DNA of 46,431 nucleotides from an uncultured Eubacteriales bacterium (GCA_900549485.1 UROG01000018.1:1-46431); one strand, 5' to 3'; numbered from the stretch's first letter, positions 17,957 through 27,361 are shown. Numbers and translations are program-made. Notes: generated by a model from the sequence alone, not told the origin.

Positions 17957-18637
17957 ATGAATAAAAGAGCGCTTATAGTTGAGGATGACAGCAATATTGC
18001 CGAGCTTCTGCGGCTCTATCTCGGAAAGGACGGGTTTGAGATCATGATATCTCCCGACGGCGGCAAGGCGAAGTCGATGTTTGATCTTTTCCAGCCGGAC
18101 GTTGTGCTGCTGGATATCATGCTGCCCGTGAAGGACGGCTGGCAGGTCTGCCGCGAGATACGCGAAAAGTCCTCCGTTCCCATAATCATGCTGACGGCCA
18201 AGGGCGAAACTAACGATAAGATAAGCGGCCTTGAGATGGGTGCGGACGATTATGTCACAAAGCCTTTCGACGTGAAGGAGCTTATTGCGAGAGTGCATGC
18301 CGTCATGCGGCGCACCGATTCCGAAGCGCCTGTCGAGAAAAAACTTGAGTTTGACAAGCTGACGATAAATCTGGATTCATATGAGCTTATCGTTGACGGG
18401 AAAAAGGTCGAAGCGCCGCCCAAGGAGATGGAGCTGCTGTATCATCTGGCCTCCTCTCCCAACAGGGTCTTTACAAGAAATCAGCTTCTGGACGAGGTCT
18501 GGGGGTTTGATTATTTTGGCGACTCCAGAACCGTTGACGTGCATATCAAGCGCCTCAGAGAGAAGCTGGAGGGCGTTTCGGATAAGTGGAGCCTTAAAAC
18601 CGTCTGGGGCGTAGGCTATAAGTTCGAGGTCTTATGA
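17957..18637 (+). CDS. OmpR/PhoB-family response regulator
   Basis: DNA-binding response regulator of 226 aa. The receiver has acidic Glu9-Asp10-Asp11, phospho-acceptor Asp53 (LLDIMLP) and VTKPFDV. A winged-helix output domain spans about 130-226 (VWGFDYFGDSRTVDVHI, ending TVWGVGYKFEVL). The GAGGAGG upstream of the ATG is strong. It overlaps the kinase start by an ATGA and heads a three-gene module with kinase and HtrA protease, so control of envelope quality is the likely role. The 182-bp upstream gap is A+T-rich, with a TATAAT-like hexamer around 17896-17901 and no good -35. Confidence 0.92.
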   Translation: MNKRALIVEDDSNIAELLRLYLGKDGFEIMISPDGGKAKSMFDLFQPDVVLLDIMLPVKDGWQVCREIREKSSVPIIMLTAKGETNDKISGLEMGADDYVTKPFDVKELIARVHAVMRRTDSEAPVEKKLEFDKLTINLDSYELIVDGKKVEAPPKEMELLYHLASSPNRVFTRNQLLDEVWGFDYFGDSRTVDVHIKRLREKLEGVSDKWSLKTVWGVGYKFEVL

Positions 18638-20058
18638 AAAGCATATATTTAAGAAACTTTGTGGCGACTGCCGTAATGGTTTCGGTGTGCTTTATAATAC
18701 TTGCGTTCTCCTTTGTCGGGATAGGCCGCAATTATGTGATCAATGAGTACAGAACTGATATGGTGAACAGCGCGAAAGAGGTAGCGCATATGGCGTCCGC
18801 CGTTATGCAGAACGATTCTCTTGACAGCTGGCGGATGGGCATGACGCTGAGTACGATATCAAATTCCACCGGCAACCAGATATTTATCACCGATACCGAC
18901 GGCTGTGTTGTGAACTGTTCGGACAGGGCGCCGGTCTGCAAGCATATCGGCGCCGTGATCGGCAGCGATATCCTGGCGCAGATAAACACCGAGGGCGGCT
19001 ATAACCAGATAACCAACCTCGGGGGGATATTTGACAATAACAGATATGTCGTGGCAATGCCGATTTATGAGGGCAGCAGCAGTACTCTCTGCGGATATGT
19101 CTTTATCAATAATGTGATCGACAATATGCTTGGCGCGTGGTCGTCGTTTCTGAGCGTCGGGCTTATCGTCACGGCCGCCGTTTTCGCTGCGGCGCTTGTG
19201 ATCTCGCTCATATACTCGAAGAGCATGGCGCGCCCGCTCGACGAAATGGCGGCGGCGTCAAGAAAGTTCGCAAGGGGCGATTTTTCCGTGCGCGTCAGGC
19301 AGGAGGAGGACACCACCGACGAGATGGGCGCACTCATTGAATCGTTCAACAAAATGGCGGATTCGCTTGAGCAGGCGGAGGCGCGCCGAAGTGAGTTCAT
19401 CGCCAATATTTCTCATGAGCTGCGCACACCCATGACGACCATATCGGGCTTTGCCGACGGTATCCTTGACGGGACTATAAGCCGCGAAGAGCAGGACAAA
19501 TATCTTGTCTGCATCCGCAACGAAACAAGGCGGCTTTCAAGACTTGTCCGGGAGATGCTGGATGTGTCCCAGATGAGGACGAGAGCGTCAGACCCCGCAA
19601 AGCGCACGGCCTTTGATCTGACAGAGCTTGTTTTGCAGATACTGCTCAGCTTTGAGAGCAGGGCGACGCAGAAGCACCTTGATGTTGACCCGCAGCTTCC
19701 GGACAACCATATCATGGTCATAGCGGATAAGGACGCCATAACGCAGGTGATATACAATCTTCTGGACAATGCGGTGAAATTCGCCGGCGAGGGAACGTGC
19801 ATCACTCTGCGCCTGTATAAGGACAATGGAAAGGCGTATGTCTCCGTCAAGGACATCGGAGAGACGATACCGCCGGACGATCTTCCCTTTATATTTGACA
19901 GATTCCACAAATCCGACAGATCAAGGAGCATGGACAAATCCGGCGTGGGTCTGGGACTTTATCTTGTGAAGACCATCATAAACAGCCACGACGAGGATAT
20001 AGCGGTCAAGAGCGAGGACGGCGTGACCGAGTTTGTGTTTACCCTTAAACTTGCATAG
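18634..20058 (+). CDS. Sensor histidine kinase with extracytoplasmic sensor domain
   Basis: Two-component sensor of 474 aa. TM1 (about 8-30) and TM2 (about 170-194) bracket a ~140-residue extracytoplasmic domain containing three cysteines (CVVNCS and VCKH). HAMP follows (about 195-250), then the H-box ANISHELRTP (His261), N box LLDNAVKFA, and G boxes VKDIGETIP and KSGVGLGLYLVK. It is co-translated with its regulator (ATGA overlap), and the HtrA gene begins 15 bp after its stop. The layout resembles CssRS control of htrA in Bacillus, but orthology is not established. Confidence 0.92.
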   Translation: MKSIYLRNFVATAVMVSVCFIILAFSFVGIGRNYVINEYRTDMVNSAKEVAHMASAVMQNDSLDSWRMGMTLSTISNSTGNQIFITDTDGCVVNCSDRAPVCKHIGAVIGSDILAQINTEGGYNQITNLGGIFDNNRYVVAMPIYEGSSSTLCGYVFINNVIDNMLGAWSSFLSVGLIVTAAVFAAALVISLIYSKSMARPLDEMAAASRKFARGDFSVRVRQEEDTTDEMGALIESFNKMADSLEQAEARRSEFIANISHELRTPMTTISGFADGILDGTISREEQDKYLVCIRNETRRLSRLVREMLDVSQMRTRASDPAKRTAFDLTELVLQILLSFESRATQKHLDVDPQLPDNHIMVIADKDAITQVIYNLLDNAVKFAGEGTCITLRLYKDNGKAYVSVKDIGETIPPDDLPFIFDRFHKSDRSRSMDKSGVGLGLYLVKTIINSHDEDIAVKSEDGVTEFVFTLKLA

Positions 20059-20073
20059 TATTCGAGGTAAAAA

Positions 20074-21405
20074 ATGGATAATAATATGAATAACGAGCGC
20101 GAATGGTACAGGAGCGCCGGTGACGACCGCGCAGAGATGTCCGAAAATATGCGGAAGATCAGGAGAAGCACATCTGCATGGCGCATTGCGTGCATTGTGC
20201 TTATAGTCCTGATCCTCATAGCCGCCACTTCGGTCATAAGCGCGAGACTTGCCCGCGCCGGAGCCGCCGAGGATATGACCGGCACCTATGACGACGGCTT
20301 TCTCTGGGACGACGGCAGCGGAAAAACGCAGGATGAAGACGCAGACGGCGAAATGCCGGATTCCGCCGAGGAATTTTTTGACGGCTTTTATCAGAAAACC
20401 GAGGATACCTCCGCAAACGTGGATGTCGATATTCCGGAAAGCAGGTATGACCCATCCTTTGAAATAGAATTGGTCGAAAAGGGCGATGAAATGTCCCTCG
20501 GGGACCTTTATGACATCTGCTCAAAGTCAATAGTGGCCATATACGGCTATCAGCAGGATTCTCTTACCAACTACTATTGGGGAACCGGCGTCGTTCTCAC
20601 TGAGGACGGGCTTATACTCACCAATTCCCACGTGATCGAGGGCTGCAATAAGGTCACTGTAAAGCTTGCCGACGATACGGAGTATGAGGCGTCTCTTGTC
20701 GGCGCAGACGGGATAAGCGATATTGCCGTGCTCAGGATAGAGGCCGAAGGCCTTGAACCGGCGCAGTTCGGGCAGAGTGGCAGGCTCAGAGTCGGCGACG
20801 AAGTCGCCGCGATCGGGAACCCGTTGGGCGAGGAATTCAGAATGACGCTGACGAACGGAATTATTTCCGCGATCGACAGGGACATCAGCTATAAGGGACG
20901 CAGCATGGTGCTGCTTCAGACGAATACGGCGCTCAACTCCGGCAACTCCGGCGGCGCGCTTTTCAATATGTCCGGGCAGGTCATCGGCATAACGAACATG
21001 AAAATGATGTCCAGCTATTCAAGCATTGAGGGCATAGGCTTTGCCATCCCGTCGGAAACGGTGAAAAGCGTCGTCAGCTCAATTGTTGAGCACGGCAAGG
21101 TTCTCGGCCGCCCGTCGATCGGCATTACGGTCGGCGCCGTTCCCGAACAGGCGAGAGAGCGGTATAGTATGCCTGCCGGCGTGTATGTCACGGATGTGCA
21201 GGAAAATTCTGACGCCGCCGCAAAGGGAATACAGAAGGGCGACGTCATTACCGAAGTAAACGGTACGCCGGTCGAATCGACTGCGGAGATACAGGCGATA
21301 AAGGATGCGCTCAAAGTGGGCGATACTCTTACCGTGAAGATATGGCGCAGCGGCGAGATCATCGAAATGGAAATCGCCCTTATGGAGACGAACGATCTGT
21401 ACTGA
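20074..21405 (+). CDS. Membrane-anchored HtrA/DegP-type serine protease with PDZ domain
   Basis: Trypsin-like protease that degrades misfolded proteins outside the membrane. The 443-aa protein has a cytoplasmic N-terminus, one membrane anchor (about 37-57), an acidic linker (about 70-140), a protease domain with the triad His186 (TNSHVIEG), Asp216 (GISDIAVL) and Ser292 (LNSGNSGGAL), and one C-terminal PDZ domain (about 345-435). It is the third gene of a regulator-kinase-protease set, 15 bp after the kinase, so its expression is probably controlled by that system. A perfect terminator follows at 21466. Confidence 0.94.
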   Translation: MDNNMNNEREWYRSAGDDRAEMSENMRKIRRSTSAWRIACIVLIVLILIAATSVISARLARAGAAEDMTGTYDDGFLWDDGSGKTQDEDADGEMPDSAEEFFDGFYQKTEDTSANVDVDIPESRYDPSFEIELVEKGDEMSLGDLYDICSKSIVAIYGYQQDSLTNYYWGTGVVLTEDGLILTNSHVIEGCNKVTVKLADDTEYEASLVGADGISDIAVLRIEAEGLEPAQFGQSGRLRVGDEVAAIGNPLGEEFRMTLTNGIISAIDRDISYKGRSMVLLQTNTALNSGNSGGALFNMSGQVIGITNMKMMSSYSSIEGIGFAIPSETVKSVVSSIVEHGKVLGRPSIGITVGAVPEQARERYSMPAGVYVTDVQENSDAAAKGIQKGDVITEVNGTPVESTAEIQAIKDALKVGDTLTVKIWRSGEIIEMEIALMETNDLY

Positions 21406-21465
21406 TCTCTCTAAGAAGACCGCTCCTGCGTGATATGACAGGTCAGCGCTCTCCTCAAATTGGAT

Positions 21466-21501
21466 AAATCGGTGCCGAAAGCTTGCTTTCGGCACCGATT
21501 T
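21466..21501 (+). terminator. Terminator after the HtrA gene
   Basis: Perfect 16-bp inverted repeat (21466-21481 with 21486-21501) around a CTTG loop, with AAAT and ATTT at the ends. It separates the HtrA module from the str operon promoter 45 bp downstream. Confidence 0.88.
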
Positions 21502-21546
21502 AGCTCATTAAAGCAAAATAAATATCTATTATTTCTACAAATTTTC

Positions 21547-21575
21547 TTGACTAATTTTGTGAAATATGCTAATAT
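21547..21575 (+). promoter_or_regulatory. Sigma-A promoter of the str operon
   Basis: TTGACT (21547-21552), a 17-bp spacer and TAATAT (21570-21575), about 118 bp before the rpsL start. It is preceded by an A+T-rich stretch typical of strong ribosomal promoters. Confidence 0.8.
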
Positions 21576-21692
21576 ACTCAAATGCGTGGGGATAACTATG
21601 CGTATATTCATCTTACACAAAAAAGCGGCGGAATTTGCCCTTTTTATGTAGAAAATGCGCATCTCCATGACAACGAAAGAAAGGAGAATACA

Positions 21693-22118
21693 ATGCCGAC
21701 CTTTAACCAGCTGGTAAGAAAGGGCAGAGAAAAGGTCACCTATAAGTCCACCTCTCCTGCAATGCAGAAGGGTCTGAACACTCTTAAAAACAAGGAAACC
21801 GATCTCAGCTCTCCCCAGAAGAGAGGCGTCTGCACCGCGGTCCGTACTTCTACTCCTAAGAAGCCTAACTCCGCTCTGCGTAAGATCGCCCGTGTACGTC
21901 TGACCAACGGCTACGAAGTCACAGCTTACATCCCCGGTATAGGCCATAACCTTCAGGAGCACTCCGTGGTTATGATACGCGGCGGCCGTGTAAAGGACCT
22001 TCCTGGTGTCCGTTACCACATCATCCGCGGCACCCTCGATGCACAGGGCGTGAACGGCCGTATGCAGGCCAGATCAAAGTACGGCGCAAAGAAGCCCAAG
22101 GCTGCAAAGAAGAAGTAA
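21693..22118 (+). CDS. rpsL: 30S ribosomal protein S12
   Basis: Decoding-centre protein of the small subunit, 141 aa, the slightly longer Gram-positive form. The open frame extends upstream to 21582. The ATG at 21693 is correct because it follows AAGGAG and gives the canonical MPTFNQLVRKGR start. The conserved PKKPNSALRK loop has Lys56, equivalent to E. coli Lys43 (Met included), so no classic streptomycin-resistance change is seen there. Asp102 in VKDLPGVRYH is the residue modified by RimO in other bacteria. First gene of the str operon. Confidence 0.98.
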   Translation: MPTFNQLVRKGREKVTYKSTSPAMQKGLNTLKNKETDLSSPQKRGVCTAVRTSTPKKPNSALRKIARVRLTNGYEVTAYIPGIGHNLQEHSVVMIRGGRVKDLPGVRYHIIRGTLDAQGVNGRMQARSKYGAKKPKAAKKK

Positions 22119-22247
22119 GCTCAACTTCAGCGGCAAATTTTGCCCTGTCGTTTATCTATATAATATATGTGGATAGACCTCGGGGCGCAAACGGACAGCT
22201 TGTCCGAGTACCGATGATCCCATTTTTTAATGAAGGAGGGAAGCTAC
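22119..22247. other. rpsL-rpsG intercistronic leader
   Basis: The 129-bp gap holds a short perfect hairpin, CGGACA-GCT-TGTCCG (22192-22206), 24 bp before the S7 Shine-Dalgarno. It could be part of an S7 autoregulatory site, but no known binding element was identified. Confidence 0.4.
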
Positions 22248-22718
22248 GTGCCCAGAAGAGGTAATGTTCCCAAAAGAGAAATTTTGCCCGATCCTATGTA
22301 TAATTCCGTTCTGGTAACCAAGCTTATCAACGGCGTTATGCTCGACGGCAAGAAGGGTGTCGCTCAGAAGGTCGTTTACGATGCATTCGACATCATAAAG
22401 GAAAAGACCGGTAAAGAGCCCCTTGATGCTTTCAATGAAGCAATGAACAACATCATGCCCGCTCTGGAGGTTAAGGCCCGTCGTGTCGGTGGCGCAACCT
22501 ATCAGGTTCCTATCGAGGTAAGACCCGCCCGCCGTCAGACTCTGGCTCTCCGCTGGCTGGTGGACTATGCCCGCAAGCGCGGCGAAAAGACCATGAAAGA
22601 GCGCCTCGCAGGCGAGATCATGGATGCTGTAAACAATGTCGGCGGTTCCGTCAAGAAACGCGAAGACATGCACAAGAATGCCGAGGCCAACAAGGCGTTC
22701 GCACACTTCAGATGGTAA
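22248..22718 (+). CDS. rpsG: 30S ribosomal protein S7
   Basis: Primary 16S rRNA-binding protein that nucleates the small-subunit head, 156 aa (standard length). The start is the GTG at 22248: AAGGAGGG lies 8 nt upstream, and the alternative ATG at 22230 lies just before that ribosome binding site. Family motifs include VPKREILPDPMYNS and VGGATYQVPIEVRPARRQTL. In other bacteria S7 represses its own operon. A possible structured leader is noted in the preceding gap. Confidence 0.98.
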   Translation: MPRRGNVPKREILPDPMYNSVLVTKLINGVMLDGKKGVAQKVVYDAFDIIKEKTGKEPLDAFNEAMNNIMPALEVKARRVGGATYQVPIEVRPARRQTLALRWLVDYARKRGEKTMKERLAGEIMDAVNNVGGSVKKREDMHKNAEANKAFAHFRW

Positions 22719-22754
22719 TCTGAAAAAAGCTCATCTTCCTCAGGAGTTCAGTAA

Positions 22755-24854
22755 ATGCCCAGACAATATTCACTTGAGAAAACAAGAAATATCGGTATCA
22801 TGGCTCACATCGATGCAGGAAAGACTACCACTACCGAGCGTATTCTTTTCTACACCGGCATAAATTACAAGATCGGCGAGACGCATGAAGGCAGCGCCAC
22901 AATGGACTGGATGGAGCAGGAGAAGGAGAGAGGCATCACCATCACCTCCGCTGCTACGACCTGTTTCTGGCGCAACACACGTATCAATATCATTGATACG
23001 CCGGGTCATGTCGATTTTACTGCCGAGGTTGAGCGTTCTTTAAGAGTGCTTGACGGATGTGTTACCGTGCTGTGCGCAAAAGGCGGCGTCGAACCTCAGT
23101 CCGAGACCGTCTGGAGACAGGCGGATCATTATCACGTGCCGCGTATGATATACGTTAATAAAATGGATATCACCGGCGCAGATTTTTACCGCGTGCTCGA
23201 TATGGTGCACAGCAGACTCAAATGCAATGCCGTTCCCATTCAGCTCCCCATCGGGAAAGAGGGGGACTTCAAGGGTATAATCGATCTGGTTGATATGAAC
23301 GCGGACGTCTATTATGACGATCTGGGCAAGGACATGCGTGTCGAGGAGATCCCTGAAGACATGCTTGAGCTTGCGCAGGAATACCGCGATAAACTCATTG
23401 AGGCGGCGGCTGATTTCGACGACGAGATAATGGAAATGTATCTCGAAGGCGAAGATGTTCCCTCGGATAAGATCCGTGAGGCACTGAGAAAGGCCACGGT
23501 TGCGGTGAAGCTTGTTCCCGTGACCTGCGGCACTTCTTATAAAAATAAAGGCGTGCAGAAGCTGCTGGATGCAATTGTGGATTATATGCCCTCCCCGCTG
23601 GATATTCCTCCGATCGAAGGCAAGGATCCCAAAACCGATGAGGTCATGTACAGAGAGGCTGACGACGACGCACCTTTCTCCGCATTGGCTTTCAAGATAA
23701 TGGCTGACCCCTTTGTGGGTAAGCTGAGCTTCTTCCGCGTGTACTCCGGTAAGCTCGAAACGGGTAAGACCGTTATGAACTCCACCAAGGGTCAGCGCGA
23801 AAGAGTCGGCCGCATCCTTCAGATGCACGCAAATCACAGGGAGGATATCGAATGGGTATACTCCGGCGATATCGCCGCAGCCGTGGGACTTAAAAATACC
23901 ACGACAGGCGACACGCTCTGTGATGACAAGCATCAGATAATCCTTGAGTCGATGGAATTTCCCGACCCCGTTATCCGTGTCGCTATCGAGCCCAAGACCA
24001 AGGCGGGACAGGAAAAAATGGCCATTGCCCTCCAGAAGCTGGCAGAGGAAGACCCCACTTTCAAAACCTATACGGACGATGAAACGGGTCAGACGATAAT
24101 TGCCGGCATGGGAGAGCTGCATCTGGAGATCATAGTTGACAGACTCCTCAGGGAGTTCAAGGTTGAAGCCAATGTCGGCAAGCCTCAGGTTTCCTATAAG
24201 GAGACGATCAAAAAGGCGGCCACGGTGGATACGCGCTATGTCCGTCAGACCGGCGGCAAGGGTCAGTTCGCCCACGTGAAGCTTATGATCGAGCCGAATG
24301 AATCCGGTAAGGGTTATGAGTTCATCAATAAGGTCACGGGCGGCGCCATTCCCAAGGAATTCATCCCCTGCGTGGATCAGGGTATCCAGGGAGCAATGCT
24401 CTCCGGCGTCCTTGCGGGCTACCAGGTGGTGGATGTAAAGGCTACGCTGCTGGACGGCTCCTATCACGAGGTCGATTCCAGTGAGCTGGCATTCAAGATC
24501 TGCGGCAGCATGGCTTTCAAGGAGGCCTGCCAGAAGGCAAGCCCCACCCTGCTTGAGCCGATCATGTCCGTTACCGTTACGGCTCCCGAAGAATTTATGG
24601 GGGACGTTATGGGCGACATCAACTCAAGACGCGGCCAGATAACCGGCACCGATGTGCTCAACGGCACCGCAACGATAGAGTGCGACGTCCCGCTGTCCAC
24701 AATGTTCGGTTATGCCACCGATCTTCGCAGCAAAACACAGGGCAGGGCGACCTATTCCATGCAGCCCAGCCACTTTGTCGAGCTGCCCAAGAGTTTGCAG
24801 GAAGCGCTCATTCATCCTATGAGCGGTTTCGATTTCAAAAACGCCAATTTCTAA
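22755..24854 (+). CDS. fusA: Elongation factor G
   Basis: Translocase GTPase, 699 aa with all five domains. G motifs are AHIDAGKTTT, RGITI, DTPGHVDF and NKMD. Domain IV contains GGKGQFAHVKLMIEP, and the C-terminus has the usual MFGYATDLRSKTQGRATYSM. It starts 36 bp after rpsG and is followed by tuf, the standard str operon order. It is clearly distinct from the EF-G-like GTPase-nuclease fusion at 9237-11828. Confidence 0.98.
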   Translation: MPRQYSLEKTRNIGIMAHIDAGKTTTTERILFYTGINYKIGETHEGSATMDWMEQEKERGITITSAATTCFWRNTRINIIDTPGHVDFTAEVERSLRVLDGCVTVLCAKGGVEPQSETVWRQADHYHVPRMIYVNKMDITGADFYRVLDMVHSRLKCNAVPIQLPIGKEGDFKGIIDLVDMNADVYYDDLGKDMRVEEIPEDMLELAQEYRDKLIEAAADFDDEIMEMYLEGEDVPSDKIREALRKATVAVKLVPVTCGTSYKNKGVQKLLDAIVDYMPSPLDIPPIEGKDPKTDEVMYREADDDAPFSALAFKIMADPFVGKLSFFRVYSGKLETGKTVMNSTKGQRERVGRILQMHANHREDIEWVYSGDIAAAVGLKNTTTGDTLCDDKHQIILESMEFPDPVIRVAIEPKTKAGQEKMAIALQKLAEEDPTFKTYTDDETGQTIIAGMGELHLEIIVDRLLREFKVEANVGKPQVSYKETIKKAATVDTRYVRQTGGKGQFAHVKLMIEPNESGKGYEFINKVTGGAIPKEFIPCVDQGIQGAMLSGVLAGYQVVDVKATLLDGSYHEVDSSELAFKICGSMAFKEACQKASPTLLEPIMSVTVTAPEEFMGDVMGDINSRRGQITGTDVLNGTATIECDVPLSTMFGYATDLRSKTQGRATYSMQPSHFVELPKSLQEALIHPMSGFDFKNANF

Positions 24855-24888
24855 TTTTATTAACAATTTTATTTAGGAGGATAAACTC

Positions 24889-26091
24889 ATGGCAAAACAG
24901 GCTTTTGACAGATCCCTGCCCCATGTTAACATCGGCACCATCGGTCATATCGACCACGGCAAGACCACTCTTACCGCGGCTATCACCAAGTATCTTGCAC
25001 TCCTCGGCGATGCTGAGTACACTGATTACTCTTCCATCGATAAGGCTCCCGAAGAGAGAGAACGCGGTATCACCATCAACACCGCACACGTTGAGTACAA
25101 GACTGCAAAGCGTCACTATGCACACGTTGACTGCCCGGGTCACGCCGACTACATCAAGAACATGATCACCGGCGCTGCTCAGATGGACGGTGCTATCCTC
25201 GTTATCGCCGCATCCGACGGACCTATGGCTCAGACTCGTGAGCACCTTCTGCTTGCCCGTCAGGTCAACGTTCCTTCCGTTCTCGTTTTCCTGAACAAGT
25301 GCGACCAGGTTGACGACCCCGAACTGCTCGAGCTCGTCGAGATGGAAGTTCGTGAGCTGCTTGACTTCTACGGCTTCCCCGGAGATGACACCCCCATTAT
25401 CCGCGGTTCCGCTCTGAACGCTCTCGTTTGCGAGTCCAACGACCCCAACGCTCCCGAATATGCCTGCATCAAGGAACTCATGGACGCAGTTGACTCCTGG
25501 ATTCCCACTCCCGACCGTAAGGCCGATATGCCCTTCCTCATGCCCATTGAGGACGTCTTCACCATTTCCGGCCGCGGCACTGTCGTTACCGGTCGTGTTG
25601 AGCGTGGCCGCGTAAAGATCGGCGATAAGGTCGAGATCGTTGGCCTCAAGGACGAACCCACCGAGACCACCGTTACCGGTACCGAGATGTTCCACAAGAC
25701 CCTCGAGTACGCAGAAGCCGGCGACAACGTGGGCTGCCTGCTCCGCGGTATTGATAAGAAGGCTGTTGAGCGTGGTCAGGTTCTGGCTGCTCCCAAGTCC
25801 ATTCACCCCCACTACAAGTTCAAGGGTCAGGTTTACGTCCTGTCCAAGGAAGAAGGCGGCCGTCACACCCCGTTCTTCAACAACTACCGTCCTCAGTTCT
25901 ACTTCCGTACCACTGACGTTACCGGCGTTATCTCCCTTCCCGAAGGCGTTGAGATGTGCATGCCCGGCGACAACGTTGATATGGACGTTGAGCTGATCAC
26001 CCCGATCGCAATCGAAGTCGGTCTTCGTTTCGCTATCCGTGAAGGCGGCCGTACCGTTGGTTCCGGCGTTGTTATCGCTATCAACGAGTAA
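24889..26091 (+). CDS. tuf: Elongation factor Tu
   Basis: GTPase that delivers aminoacyl-tRNA to the ribosome, 400 aa with three domains. Motifs are GHIDHGKTTL, RGITI, DCPGHADY and NKCD, and domain 2 has GRGTVVTGRVERG. Codon choice is visibly more biased (C-ending codons) than in neighbouring genes, as expected for a very highly expressed protein. An AGGAGG ribosome binding site precedes the ATG. The last two codons plus the stop are part of a perfect 19-bp tandem duplication (26083-26120). Confidence 0.98.
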   Translation: MAKQAFDRSLPHVNIGTIGHIDHGKTTLTAAITKYLALLGDAEYTDYSSIDKAPEERERGITINTAHVEYKTAKRHYAHVDCPGHADYIKNMITGAAQMDGAILVIAASDGPMAQTREHLLLARQVNVPSVLVFLNKCDQVDDPELLELVEMEVRELLDFYGFPGDDTPIIRGSALNALVCESNDPNAPEYACIKELMDAVDSWIPTPDRKADMPFLMPIEDVFTISGRGTVVTGRVERGRVKIGDKVEIVGLKDEPTETTVTGTEMFHKTLEYAEAGDNVGCLLRGIDKKAVERGQVLAAPKSIHPHYKFKGQVYVLSKEEGGRHTPFFNNYRPQFYFRTTDVTGVISLPEGVEMCMPGDNVDMDVELITPIAIEVGLRFAIREGGRTVGSGVVIAINE

Positions 26092-26120
26092 TTTATCAGT
26101 TAACGAGTAATTTATCAGTT
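26083..26120 (+). repeat. Perfect 2 x 19-bp tandem duplication across the tuf stop
   Basis: The 19-mer AACGAGTAATTTATCAGTT occurs twice without a gap (26083-26101 and 26102-26120). The first copy holds the last two tuf codons and the TAA stop, and the second lies in the 3' UTR just before the terminator. Confidence 0.95.
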
Positions 26121-26124
26121 TTTT

Positions 26125-26161
26125 AAAACAGCTCTGAACTCCGGTTCAGAGCTGTTTTTTA
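26125..26161 (+). terminator. Terminator of the str operon
   Basis: Perfect 15-bp stem (26125-26139 with 26144-26158), tetraloop TCCG, and a T-run to about 26161. Typical strong intrinsic terminator. Confidence 0.93.
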
Positions 26162-26187
26162 CATAACTATTAAATTATTCTTTTTCC

Positions 26188-26216
26188 TTGTAAATGTAAT
26201 TTGCATGTGATAAAAT
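26188..26216 (+). promoter_or_regulatory. Promoter of the glycosidase operon
   Basis: TTGTAA (26188-26193), a 17-bp spacer and TAAAAT (26211-26216), 37 bp before the GTG start at 26253. Reasonable sigma-A match directly after the str terminator. Confidence 0.6.
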
Positions 26217-26252
26217 AAGCTGATAAACCACGTTCCCAAGGAGTGTTTTACA

Positions 26253-27344
26253 GTGAAGGATAATTACAGAGACGATATGCCGCAGCAGGACAGCCCCCGC
26301 CTCCGGAAGGCAAAAGATGTCCGCAGCAGGCAGGTAAATAAATTCATGCGCACGATGGACAGGATTTTCGGCTTCATGCTTGCCACAGCGATCGTTGCGA
26401 TCGCCGCTCTTTTCGGCGCGGCATATGTGTTTGAGTGCGGCCCGTCGCAGGAGCTGAGAGACACGTTTGTGCTGACGATGAAGGAAACAAGACGTTTCGG
26501 CTTTGTTTCAAATCTGTTTCTTGACTCGGCAACTGTTGATCAGATCGTTGCCGACGCGAGCGACGTGAAAAAATACGTACCGCCTGTTACGACGGTTGGC
26601 GACTCAGACGCGGAGGAAACGAACTCCACGGAAGGAATAGAGAGCAAATATGCCGTTGACGATGACGGCGACGGTATTATTTTTGAAGAGATCAAGGGAC
26701 GCGGCTATGTCGGCTATATGATAACCGTCCTTGATCCCAAGCGCGTTATTATCGGTACACCGGACAATTTCGGCGGTTCCGGCTGGACGATGGAGCAGCT
26801 TGTGCAGAAGTATGACGCCCTCGGCGGCGTAAACGGCGGAGGCTTTAAGGATGAAGGCGGCACCGGTTCCGGCGGTCTGCCCGTTGGCCTTACGATAATC
26901 GACGGAAAGTGCTACGGTGATACGAACGGTGAAAGCGCATTTGTCGGGTTTGATAAGGACGGTAAGATGTACTTCGGCTATTTCAATGATTGGCTTGCCC
27001 AGCAGTTCGGCGTTGTCAACGGCGTGTCCTTCGGTCCGCTGCTCATATCAAACGGCGAACCCGCTTCCAAGGAATCCCTCGGCAGCGGCGTCAACCCGCG
27101 CACCGCAATCGGACAGCGCGGCGACGGCGCGGTGATGATGCTCTGCATAGACGGCAGACAGGTTCACAGTATGGGCGCAACCTATCAGGACTGCATAGAT
27201 ATCATGCTTGAAAGGGGCGCCATCAACGCAATAAATATGGACGGCGGCTCGTCCACGACGATGTATTACAACGGCAGATATGTCAATAAACCCAGCGGAG
27301 AAGCGACGTCAAGACTTTTCCCCTCGGTATTCCTCTTTAAGTAA
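26253..27344 (+). CDS. Phosphodiester glycosidase (NAGPA) family membrane-anchored protein
   Basis: A 363-aa protein with a cytoplasmic N-terminus of about 40 residues, one membrane anchor (about 45-70) and an extracytoplasmic NAGPA/DUF2233 domain (about 145-362). The domain is recognisable from GGVNGGGF, GPLLISNG, NPRTAIGQ, MMLCIDGRQ and the metal-site-like NMDGGSSTTMYY. Family members act on sugar phosphodiesters, in some cases wall or exopolysaccharide glycans. The exact substrate is unknown here. The GTG start has AAGGAGTG upstream. It leads an operon with an unknown membrane protein, a GT2 glycosyltransferase and GtrA, which suggests surface-glycan maturation. Confidence 0.85.
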   Translation: MKDNYRDDMPQQDSPRLRKAKDVRSRQVNKFMRTMDRIFGFMLATAIVAIAALFGAAYVFECGPSQELRDTFVLTMKETRRFGFVSNLFLDSATVDQIVADASDVKKYVPPVTTVGDSDAEETNSTEGIESKYAVDDDGDGIIFEEIKGRGYVGYMITVLDPKRVIIGTPDNFGGSGWTMEQLVQKYDALGGVNGGGFKDEGGTGSGGLPVGLTIIDGKCYGDTNGESAFVGFDKDGKMYFGYFNDWLAQQFGVVNGVSFGPLLISNGEPASKESLGSGVNPRTAIGQRGDGAVMMLCIDGRQVHSMGATYQDCIDIMLERGAINAINMDGGSSTTMYYNGRYVNKPSGEATSRLFPSVFLFK

Positions 27345-27361
27345 GGAGTGAAGCTCGGCTT

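Noticed and set aside
21582..21692. N-terminal extension of S12 in the same frame
   Set aside because: It would lie over the promoter and leader. The ribosome binding site and the conserved N-terminus both place the start at 21693.
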